Of a stretch of DNA of 19,776 nucleotides, positions 14,650-19,776 are shown piece by piece. Position 1 is the first letter of the stretch, and the number at the start of each line of letters is the position of its first letter. The translations under genes were made by a program, and so were the position numbers. Origin of the DNA: an uncultured Treponema sp. (GTDB lineage Bacteria > Spirochaetota > Spirochaetia > Treponematales > Treponemataceae); assembly GCA_937877515.1 (NCBI GenBank), contig CALFIX010000043.1:1-19776 (forward strand), given 5' to 3'. The notes under the pieces were generated by a model. The model saw only the letters and a list, made by a program, of their open reading frames with translations. It was not told the origin of the DNA and did not search any database.

Positions 14650-16209
14650 TTAAATTTCTCTAACTGCCTTCATTGCCCTTTTTACTTTATACATTTTTGA
14701 GTCAGCTCTTTTAAATACGCTGTCATAGTTAGGGTCTATGTTTGGATTGTAAAGAGCGTAACCTAAAGCTGCAGAAGTCTTTTCCCAGTATTCTAAGGTC
14801 TCGTCATTTTGTCTTTCTAAAAGCTTTCTGTTAAATTCTTTTTCTAGATTTTCTATATTCTCAAAATCTTCACCTTTTAAAAGAACTGCAAATTCATCTC
14901 CTCCAATTCTAAAAACAGGGGAGTGTGCAAAGGTTTTACAAATAATTCTGCATAAAGAAATAATGGCAATGTTTCCCTTGTCGTGCCCGAAGGTGTCATT
15001 TATGCGTTTTAAGAAGTTTAAGTCTATCATTGCAACGCCAAAGTTTTCTTCACCACTTTCCAGCTCCCAGGTTATTTTTTGCACTTCCTTGTCGTAGGCC
15101 GTTTTGTTTCTTATGCCTGTAAGAGAGTCTTTTGTTGCAAGCTCTTCTAGTTTGTAAGCCTGCCGTTTTGTGTCTTGTAAGTCGTTTGTTGCCTTTGTAA
15201 GATTGTTTATGTAAATTTCCAGCTCGTAAATTAAGTCTGCAAATTTTTCGATGATTGTAGAAATTTCATCTTCACTTGTAACTTCTGCAAAGAGTCTTTC
15301 TGCAATCTTGTTGTTTTTTGTGGCAGAAAATTCTTCTATTGAGTTGCTTAGAGTCAAAAGCTTTTTTATGTATTTTGTTCTGATTATGTAAAGCAATATG
15401 GAAACACAAACAATAAGTACAGCCGCAATAATAAGTATTTCTCTTAATGTGGCAAGAAGAATGCCTTTGTTTATATTTGCTATTTCTACTTCTAATCCTA
15501 TGATTCCAATTTTTTGCCCGTGAATATATAGCGGCGCGTAATATGCATGTGTTTTTCCATATTCATTGTTAAAGCTGTCGTAGCCATGAGGGCGTTTTCC
15601 TGTGTTCCAGGCTTCCCATTCTTTTTTGTGCTCTTTCGGAGGCTGCGGAACGGTAATTCCAAGTTCAATATATTTTTTCCCGTCGATTATGCGTTCATCC
15701 CGCATTCCGTCCAGTGTAAAAATTACGTGATTTTCTTTATCTTTTGAAGGAACTATGTATTCTGTATAAAGCAGGTTAAAATCTTCTCTGGCTTTTTCAA
15801 AACGTAAGAGATAGTATTCATGTTTGTAAATTGTAAAAGCTTCCTTTATATCTTCGTCAAGTTCAAAAAATGCTATGTCTTTTCCTAAAACTTTGCCGGG
15901 GTACCTTGTGGCAAACAGTTTGCAAAAATTTTTTCTAGACTCTTCTGCTTCGTATTCAGAAAAAGTTAGGGGTACCTTTAAGGTGTCTGTATGGCTTAAA
16001 AAATATTCCTGGTAATAAACAAAATCCAGACCGTCCGAAGAAAGTATGTTTTCCAGATATGTAGAAATGCTTTTTGCATTTTCTTCAAGCTGGTCATTGT
16101 AAAGCTTTGTCTGATTTATGTATGAAGAAATGGAAATAAAAATTAGAGTAACGATTGTAAAGAGAGCAAACATTACTGTAAATTTTGAAGTCAGGTTCTG
16201 TTTATTCAT
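14650..16209 (-). CDS. Membrane-bound diguanylate cyclase with extracytoplasmic Cache-like sensor
   Basis: The protein has 519 residues. A membrane helix (about 9-30) and a second (about 250-275) flank a periplasmic sensor of about 215 residues. The end of the sensor (YYAPLYIHGQKIGIIGLEVEI) reads like a Cache domain. A HAMP-like linker and coiled coil (about 280-360) precede the GGDEF domain (about 360-519), with DSLTGIRNKTAYD and the intact active site RIGGDEFAVLL (GGDEF at 436-440). It should make c-di-GMP from two GTP in response to an external ligand, which is not identifiable. The inhibitory RxxD site upstream of GGDEF is absent (FAHS in its place). No EAL or HD-GYP domain is present. 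The start lacks a strong ribosome site. It lies downstream of the DUF5692 gene, beyond a terminator. The PilZ protein at 3254-4168 is a plausible reader of its product. Confidence 0.88.
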   Translation of the reverse strand: MNKQNLTSKFTVMFALFTIVTLIFISISSYINQTKLYNDQLEENAKSISTYLENILSSDGLDFVYYQEYFLSHTDTLKVPLTFSEYEAEESRKNFCKLFATRYPGKVLGKDIAFFELDEDIKEAFTIYKHEYYLLRFEKAREDFNLLYTEYIVPSKDKENHVIFTLDGMRDERIIDGKKYIELGITVPQPPKEHKKEWEAWNTGKRPHGYDSFNNEYGKTHAYYAPLYIHGQKIGIIGLEVEIANINKGILLATLREILIIAAVLIVCVSILLYIIRTKYIKKLLTLSNSIEEFSATKNNKIAERLFAEVTSEDEISTIIEKFADLIYELEIYINNLTKATNDLQDTKRQAYKLEELATKDSLTGIRNKTAYDKEVQKITWELESGEENFGVAMIDLNFLKRINDTFGHDKGNIAIISLCRIICKTFAHSPVFRIGGDEFAVLLKGEDFENIENLEKEFNRKLLERQNDETLEYWEKTSAALGYALYNPNIDPNYDSVFKRADSKMYKVKRAMKAVREI

Positions 16210-16238
16210 GAATATTCTTAAAATGTCTGTGTAAAATT

Positions 16239-16273
16239 AAAGGTGACATGTGATTTTTCACAACGTCACCTTT
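16239..16273 (-). terminator. Hairpin terminator after the DUF5692 gene
   Basis: AAAGGTGAC (16239-16247) and GTCACCTTT (16265-16273) form a perfect 9-bp stem, with an inner GTG/CAC pairing in the loop. On the minus strand AATTTT follows. It lies about 34 bp beyond the stop and 30 bp before the GGDEF gene, so read-through into the latter would be limited. Confidence 0.65.
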
Positions 16274-16306
16274 ATAAGCTATTTTAGTAAGAACTGTTAA
16301 AAAAGT

Positions 16307-17404
16307 CTACTCGCATCTAGCCATTGCTTCTTCAAAGTCTTTTGTTCCCTTCCAGATTTCGTTCTTGTAAGGGTTAGTCTTTGTAGCGCAAGCTTTCTTC
16401 ATGATAGCTGCAAATACACATACGTTAATTACTATTGCAAGAACAGCAACTACGCCCTGTGCAGTTGGGTTAGCGGTAATTCCAAGATCTGCGATTGCCT
16501 TGTCAACAGCCGGTCCGTGAATCTGGCCTGCGTTGTAAAGTTCCATAGATTTCTGCCACATAAGTTCTGCTGCAGTTCCGTCCTGTGGAGCACCTGCATA
16601 GAGGCTTGGGAGAACAGAGAATGGCTTTGTAAGCTGGAATGGTACAACCTGAGCAAACATACACCAGATAGAAAGTGTGAATGCACGGTTCTGAATCCAT
16701 CCTCCCTTGTTCCAGAAGCTTGCTGCAAATGTAGGAGCAAGAAGAAGTGCAAGACCACAGTACCATGAGTGTGTAGGCAGGTTCAGGTATGTATACTCAA
16801 AGTTCCATACGTCATAAGCTAAGATGAATGCAAAAGTCATGTCCGGCCATACCATATCCATCTGCTTGTTCTTTGAAGAATAAATTCCCCACCAGCCTGT
16901 CATACAGAAAATGTTTATGATACCAGCAATGCCGTTTAAGAGGTTCCACCATCCGCCGTATAAGAATACGCCTTCGTTTGAAACCCACCATCCGCCTGAG
17001 AATCCGCCTTTTGCAAGAGATTCAAAGTCAGAAACAACAGCGATAAGAATGTTGATTCCTACGATTACAAATGGCCATGGCTTAAACCATTCTTTTGCAC
17101 CAATGCCCCACTTGTACTTGATCATGATGAAACCGATACATCCGATTGTTGCGGCATACAGCTTTGCATAGTGGAACCAGCCGTTCATGTGAGAAATAAC
17201 GTACCAGTCTTTTGCGTAAGAATTTGCCCCGATTCCGGCAATGATAAAGTAGATTGTAAGTGCTGCAGGAATGATAAAGAATACTAAAACTCCGCCCCAC
17301 TTAGTTCTTCGGCCTAACTCGTTCATGAGGATAAGGCCTGCAAACACTAATAACCAGCCTAAAAGCTGTGTTGCAACAGTTGAACCATAAAGTTGAAACA
17401 ACAT
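16307..17404 (-). CDS. DUF5692-like polytopic membrane protein
   Basis: The 365-residue protein has about nine hydrophobic segments and is remarkably rich in Trp, Tyr and Gly (for example FSGGWWVSNEGVFLYGGWWN and MDMVWPDMTFAFILAYDVWNFEYTYLNLP). I associate this pattern with the uncharacterised DUF5692 family from memory; no function is known to me, and a transporter or membrane enzyme are both open. A soluble loop of about 45 residues (about 270-320) precedes the last helix. The tail is charged and ends in Cys-Glu. The start at 17404 is set by AGGAGG (17415-17420) 10 nt upstream; an in-frame TTG at 17437 would place that site inside the gene. It has its own strong promoter and a leader of about 180 nt with several hairpins, so it is probably regulated tightly. 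Codon use looks smoother and more GC-rich than its neighbours, which may indicate high expression. Confidence 0.75.
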   Translation of the reverse strand: MLFQLYGSTVATQLLGWLLVFAGLILMNELGRRTKWGGVLVFFIIPAALTIYFIIAGIGANSYAKDWYVISHMNGWFHYAKLYAATIGCIGFIMIKYKWGIGAKEWFKPWPFVIVGINILIAVVSDFESLAKGGFSGGWWVSNEGVFLYGGWWNLLNGIAGIINIFCMTGWWGIYSSKNKQMDMVWPDMTFAFILAYDVWNFEYTYLNLPTHSWYCGLALLLAPTFAASFWNKGGWIQNRAFTLSIWCMFAQVVPFQLTKPFSVLPSLYAGAPQDGTAAELMWQKSMELYNAGQIHGPAVDKAIADLGITANPTAQGVVAVLAIVINVCVFAAIMKKACATKTNPYKNEIWKGTKDFEEAMARCE

Positions 17405-17409
17405 ATATG

Positions 17410-17430
17410 TTTCGCCTCCTAAATTAAATA
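17410..17430 (-). repeat. Duplicated ribosome-site segment, functional copy
   Basis: A 21-bp segment containing AGGAGG, identical at 20 of 21 positions to 17542-17562 and 132 bp from it in the same orientation. This copy lies at the normal distance from the DUF5692 start codon. Confidence 0.7.
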
Positions 17431-17541
17431 TATTCAAAAGACGACAAGGATGTCGTCATTGAATGTTACTTAAAAAGCGTGTGAGTTTACGCTCTGCGGA
17501 ACCTCATAGACCAAAAATTACAGGACGTAATTTTTGCGTCC

Positions 17542-17562
17542 TTTCGCCTCCTGAATTAAATA
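17542..17562 (-). repeat. Duplicated ribosome-site segment, orphan copy
   Basis: Second copy of the 21-bp segment. Its AGGAGG is followed on the minus strand by a hairpin instead of a start codon. The first ATG behind it is more than 35 nt away and opens a six-codon frame. Confidence 0.7.
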
Positions 17563-17564
17563 AT

Positions 17565-17585
17565 GCAATGATAGCATTGCTATCA
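17565..17585. promoter_or_regulatory. Overlapping palindromes at the DUF5692 transcription start
   Basis: GCAATG-atag-CATTGC (17565-17580) and TGATAGC-att-GCTATCA (17569-17585) are two perfect, overlapping inverted repeats. They span the predicted start site (near 17583). They could be a repressor operator or, in RNA, two alternative 5' hairpins. Confidence 0.55.
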
Positions 17586-17589
17586 GACT

Positions 17590-17618
17590 ATTATACACCT
17601 TCTGCAAAAAATTGTAAA
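17590..17618 (-). promoter_or_regulatory. Promoter of the DUF5692 gene
   Basis: On the minus strand TTTACA (17613-17618), exactly 17 bp, TATAAT (17590-17595), a near-consensus sigma-70 promoter. The predicted start is near 17583. Confidence 0.75.
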
Positions 17619-17658
17619 ATGTTTTGTTTTATTTGTGAGATTTTGAATTTTTCAGCTT

Positions 17659-18018
17659 TTATTCGTCTGCTTCAATTTCCTTTATCTGCATTTCGTTACC
17701 GGTAACAAGCACCGTGTTTTCGCTTTTGCAGAAAGGACACGTGCGGCCGTGCTCTACGGTGGGGTAAGTTTTTTTACAGTCGTTACAGATTGTTACGGCA
17801 GGAGTCGCTTCTATTTTTAATTCGCTTCCGCTTAAGACGGGGCTTTTATTCTTTTTAGTGTTTACCGCCCACGCCCAGCAGTCCGTTAGGTATTCGTGAA
17901 CAACGCCCGAAACTTCTCCAATTTCGAGCGTTACGCTTTTTACGTGGCTAACGTTATTTTCTTTTGCAACTTCTTCTATTCTGTCTATAACGTGAAAAAC
18001 AATTCCTAATTCGTGCAT
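17659..18018 (-). CDS. hypA: Hydrogenase/urease nickel-insertion protein HypA
   Basis: HypA delivers nickel with HypB to [NiFe]-hydrogenase and, in some bacteria, urease. The 119-residue protein is full length. The N-terminal MHELGIV supplies the nickel-binding His2. The zinc site is C78-x-x-C81 and C94-x-x-C97 (ICNDC, CPFC), all present. The acidic GEVSGVVHEYL stretch is typical. I chose the ATG at 18018 because His2 must follow Met; an in-frame GTG at 18051 would bury it. An extended -10 box lies six bases before this ATG with no ribosome site, so the mRNA is predicted to be leaderless. No hydrogenase, hypB or urease gene is adjacent, so its client lies elsewhere. Confidence 0.93.
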   Translation of the reverse strand: MHELGIVFHVIDRIEEVAKENNVSHVKSVTLEIGEVSGVVHEYLTDCWAWAVNTKKNKSPVLSGSELKIEATPAVTICNDCKKTYPTVEHGRTCPFCKSENTVLVTGNEMQIKEIEADE

Positions 18019-18024
18019 TTTTTC

Positions 18025-18033
18025 AGTATAACA
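18025..18033 (-). promoter_or_regulatory. hypA extended -10 promoter (leaderless)
   Basis: On the minus strand TGT-TATACT ends six bases (gaaaaa) before the hypA ATG. No recognisable -35 is present, as is common for extended -10 promoters. Confidence 0.5.
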
Positions 18034-18077
18034 CAAAGAGTCATTTTGCACTACATTGTTTCCCAGTGCCAGAATCT

Positions 18078-18190
18078 GTAGCCGCTAAAGACTTCATGCC
18101 TTTAGCCACCCCGCTTTGCGCGGCTTCGGTACTTCGTACTGCTTTGCACCGCTCCAATGCGTTCCGCTACTTCGTAACGGGCGTAGGTTT
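18078..18190 (+). repeat. Intergenic hairpin repeat, copy B (longest)
   Basis: It contains GCTAAAG/CTTTAGC (18084-18106), the TAGCCACCCCGC block (18103-18114, identical in copy C), GTAC-ttc-GTAC and TGC-ttt-GCA hairpins enclosed by GCGG/CCGC, then the CGCTACTTCGTAAC unit and the GGGCGTAGGTTT end. It lies between divergent hypA and the toxin-antitoxin pair, pointing at the latter. Confidence 0.65.
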
Positions 18191-18213
18191 TCTGTTTGAA
18201 AATAGCCAAAAAA

Positions 18214-18242
18214 TTTAACATCTAGCCAGTTGTGCCATATAT
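18214..18242 (+). promoter_or_regulatory. Candidate promoter of the toxin-antitoxin pair
   Basis: TTTAAC (18214-18219), 17 bp, ATATAT (18237-18242). The leader would be about 28 nt and contain AAGGAG at 18265-18270. Confidence 0.35.
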
Positions 18243-18276
18243 TTAAAACATACCACTTTACAAGAAGGAGTCTTTT

Positions 18277-18564
18277 ATGTGCCGAAAAACAATTTACGAT
18301 GCCAGAAACAAATTTCCTTCACTGGTAAAACTTGCAGAAAGCGGAGAACCCGTAGAACTCACCCGCCACAACAAACCTGTTGCCGTAATTATAAGCTATG
18401 CCGATTATGAATCCAGCAAACCTAAAAAGAACTCTTTTACCTGGCTTGAAGAATTTAAAACTAAAAACGCAGAACTTTTTGCAGATTTTGAAGGCCTTCC
18501 TTTACCGCCTAAAGAATATCCTGATGAAAAATACTACAAAAAACTTAATGAAATGTGGGTGTAA
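18277..18564 (+). CDS. Phd/YefM-family antitoxin
   Basis: The 95-residue protein has the Phd/YefM N-terminal DNA-binding fold: TIYDARNKFPSLVKLAESGEPVELTR then RHNKPVAVIISYADYE (residues about 5-48). The C-terminal half (about 50-95) would be the disordered toxin-neutralising tail. Antitoxins of this family bind their toxin and repress their own operon. The start is clear: AGAAGGAG is placed 6 nt before the ATG. The toxin gene begins 2 nt after the stop, the standard antitoxin-first order. It lies directly downstream of a hairpin repeat, as mobile toxin-antitoxin pairs often sit in intergenic regions. It may now be an orphan in practice, because its partner has lost its middle. Confidence 0.88.
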   Translation: MCRKTIYDARNKFPSLVKLAESGEPVELTRHNKPVAVIISYADYESSKPKKNSFTWLEEFKTKNAELFADFEGLPLPPKEYPDEKYYKKLNEMWV

Positions 18565-18566
18565 AA

Positions 18567-18839
18567 ATGAAACCTGTTTATTTACTAGATACAAACGTTA
18601 TTTCAGAATTTACTAAACCTTTTTCAAATAAAAACTTAATTAAAAAAGTTTCAGAAACCCTGGATTGTTGTGCAATTTGCTCCACTGTCTGGCAAGAAAC
18701 CGTACCTTACTCAGACAGCCAGATTGCCGCTACCGCCATTGCAAACAACATGATTTTAGTAACGCACAACACAGAAGATTTTTTACCCCTCGTCCAAAAC
18801 AGCATACTTCACGTAGAAGACTGGTGGGAAGAGGAGTAA
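18567..18839 (+). CDS. VapC-like PIN-domain toxin with large internal deletion
   Basis: Full-length VapC/FitB-type PIN ribonucleases have about 130-140 residues; this has 90. The start YLLDTNVISEF (D8), ICSTVWQE (E44), PYSDSQIAATAIANNMILVTHN (D50) and the end NTEDF (D71) are all family blocks. E44 and D50 are only six residues apart, whereas about 50 residues normally separate them. The central helices are thus gone in frame, while all four acidic active-site positions remain on paper. Without them the fold is unlikely to be stable, so I read this as a decayed toxin, although a minimal variant is possible. The ATG at 18567 lies 2 nt after the antitoxin stop. The gene ends 22 bp before the end of the convergent sodA. 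Confidence 0.8.
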   Translation: MKPVYLLDTNVISEFTKPFSNKNLIKKVSETLDCCAICSTVWQETVPYSDSQIAATAIANNMILVTHNTEDFLPLVQNSILHVEDWWEEE

Positions 18840-18861
18840 AATTATGGGCATAAAAAAGATT

Positions 18862-19482
18862 TTATAAAGCCTTCTGGTAAAGTTCTTCCACTTTAGCCCA
18901 GTTTACCACCTTAAAAAACTCCTGAACGTAAGAGGCACGTAAGTTCTTAAACTTTAAGTAGTAGGCGTGCTCCCAGACGTCAATGCAGAAAATTGGAGTT
19001 GCATCCAACTTTAAGCTAAACGGATTATCCTGGTTCGGAGTTTTTGTAGTAAAGAGGCTACCATCTTTTTTTACGCAAAGCCATGCCCAGCCTGAACCGA
19101 ACTGAGAAACTGCAAGCGAAGAAATCTGCTCCTTAAAGCTTTCAAAACTTCCAAAGGTTTCATTTATTTTTTTACCCAATGCTCCGTCAGGCTCATTTTT
19201 ACACTCAGAAACAGGTGCCATAACAGAAAAGTACAGATTGTGGTTATAAAGCCCCCCGCCGTTATTGCGTAGTCCTGTGCGTAAAGTTTCGTCCGAAATG
19301 TCTTCCAGGTTGAAAAGAACTTCTTCTACGCTTTTATCCTGCACTCCTGCCTTTTGTGCTAAGTCGTTAAAGGTTTTTGTATATGTTGCGTGGTGCTTTG
19401 AGTGATGTGTCTCCATTGTAAGCGCGTCTATAACCGGCTCAAATGCGTCGTATGCGTAAGGAATTTTGTACTGTTCTGCCAT
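18862..19482 (-). CDS. sodA: Superoxide dismutase, Mn type
   Basis: The protein has 206 residues, with no signal peptide. It converts superoxide to oxygen and hydrogen peroxide. The metal ligands H26, H81, D168 and H172 (DVWEHAY) match the standard numbering, with gateway H30 and Y34. Gly77 in NNGGGLYNH and Gln151 in TPNQDNP are the manganese-type signatures; iron enzymes usually carry the glutamine at the other place. A cambialistic enzyme cannot be excluded. I chose the ATG at 19482 because GAGG lies 7 nt upstream and the family N-terminus follows (YKIPYAYDAFEP); the open frame extends 15 residues further without support. T. pallidum relies on a superoxide reductase instead, so a SOD is worth noting for a treponeme. 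Confidence 0.93.
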   Translation of the reverse strand: MAEQYKIPYAYDAFEPVIDALTMETHHSKHHATYTKTFNDLAQKAGVQDKSVEEVLFNLEDISDETLRTGLRNNGGGLYNHNLYFSVMAPVSECKNEPDGALGKKINETFGSFESFKEQISSLAVSQFGSGWAWLCVKKDGSLFTTKTPNQDNPFSLKLDATPIFCIDVWEHAYYLKFKNLRASYVQEFFKVVNWAKVEELYQKAL

Positions 19483-19614
19483 AAATAACCTCGTTTTAAA
19501 GATAATTTTATTCTTAAACGTTAACACAAGATTTCTGTATCTGCAAGTTTTTTTTAGGACGATGCCTTTTTAAGTCGGGCGGAATGTATTTTCCCGATAA
19601 AGTTTAGAATGCAC

Positions 19615-19686
19615 GTAGCCACCCCGCCAGCGCTGGTTTCAGTGCTGAAGCACCGCTATCGCGCCATCGCAGTCGGGCGTAGGTTT
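19615..19686 (+). repeat. Intergenic hairpin repeat, copy C
   Basis: It begins with the TAGCCACCCCGC block (19616-19627) shared with copy B, continues with the palindrome CCAGCGCTGG and further AGCGCTG/CAGTGCT and TTCAG/CTGAA pairings, and ends in CGGGCGTAGGTTT (19674-19686). Confidence 0.65.
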
Positions 19687-19700
19687 ATGAACAAAAAAGT

Positions 19701-19730
19701 TTACACTTCTGTAATACTGTTTTTTTTCAT
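19701..19730 (-). CDS. Nine-codon ORF with a strong ribosome site (leader peptide or broken gene start)
   Basis: On the minus strand GAGGAG (about 19739-19744) is placed 8 nt before an ATG at 19730. The frame MKKNSITEV then stops. The codons after ATG include an A8 run; one extra A would keep the frame open into repeat C. It may be the 5' stub of a gene cut off by the repeat, or a short leader peptide. No function is claimed. Confidence 0.3.
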   Translation of the reverse strand: MKKNSITEV

Positions 19731-19776
19731 AATAATTTCTCCTCGTATATTAATGTTATTGAATTATCTTATTCGA

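Larger units (their letters stand above)
17405..17583 (-). promoter_or_regulatory. Long structured 5' leader of the DUF5692 gene
   Basis: Read on the minus strand, the leader holds, in order: a palindrome at the start site, a ribosome-site-like AGGAGG (17547-17552) with no start codon behind it, and two mutually exclusive hairpins. These are GGACG/CGTCC (17523-17527 with 17537-17541) and a perfect 10-bp CAAAAATTAC/GTAATTTTTG (17512-17521 with 17527-17536). After them come AGCGT/ACGCT followed by T5 (17472-17493), then a perfect 7-bp GACGACA/TGTCGTC stem followed by TTTT (about 17440-17457), then the true AGGAGG. The arrangement resembles an attenuator or riboswitch, but matches no class I recognise. 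Confidence 0.5.

Noticed and set aside
16450..16768. ORFs of 80-100 codons in other frames within the DUF5692 gene
   Set aside because: They are Cys/Ser/His-rich shadow translations without starts supported by ribosome sites.
17463..17705. 80-codon plus-strand ORF across the DUF5692 leader
   Set aside because: It runs antisense through the promoter, palindromes and leader hairpins and into hypA. No ribosome site or recognisable domain.
5911..18190. Integron attC sites or CRISPR repeats as explanation for the hairpin elements
   Set aside because: They lack the attC core sites (GTTRRRY), are not arrayed, and have no spacers of uniform length or cas genes.

Overview
The window is an AT-rich bacterial chromosome segment that looks like a host-associated treponeme (spirochaete). 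This is judged from the gene set and protein flavour rather than from a marker gene: an RpoS/RpoH-like sigma factor behind a sigma-54 promoter, PilZ and GGDEF proteins, a lone HypA, CimA-type isoleucine synthesis and many short hairpin-rich intergenic repeats. No rRNA or tRNA gene, CRISPR array, prophage or insertion sequence was seen.

Layout. 1-4.2 kb: an SLC13/ArsB-like anion permease (+) converges on a minus-strand unit pilZ, yihY-cNMP, rluE-like pseudouridine synthase. 4.4-7.1 kb: asnS (-) and a sigma-70-family factor (+) diverge across a 489-bp control region holding a repeat element, two 20-bp palindromes and a consensus sigma-54 promoter. 7.2-12.1 kb: a plus-strand run of divergent polysaccharide deacetylase, tsaD, an S4-containing RsuA/RluB-type pseudouridine synthase and fhs. 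It meets thrH (-) with one base between the two stop codons. 13.0-17.4 kb: cimA (+), then a GGDEF protein and a DUF5692-like membrane protein (both -), the latter with a long, structured, partly duplicated leader. 17.6-19.8 kb: hypA (-), a Phd/VapC-type toxin-antitoxin pair whose PIN toxin lacks its middle, a Mn-type superoxide dismutase (-) and the start of a tiny or broken minus-strand ORF.

Themes. (1) At least five genes (145, asnS, 7265, cimA, hypA) have a good sigma-70 -10 box 6-10 nt before the start codon and no Shine-Dalgarno sequence, so leaderless mRNAs are predicted. They sit beside genes with classical ribosome sites. (2) A four-copy intergenic repeat ending in a GGGCGTAGGTTT-like core lies upstream of divergent genes. 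(3) The sigma-factor gene appears to be under sigma-54 control, a layout recalling the RpoN-RpoS cascade of Borrelia. (4) Cyclic nucleotide signalling recurs: a GGDEF enzyme, a PilZ receptor, and a cNMP-binding domain fused to a YihY membrane protein.
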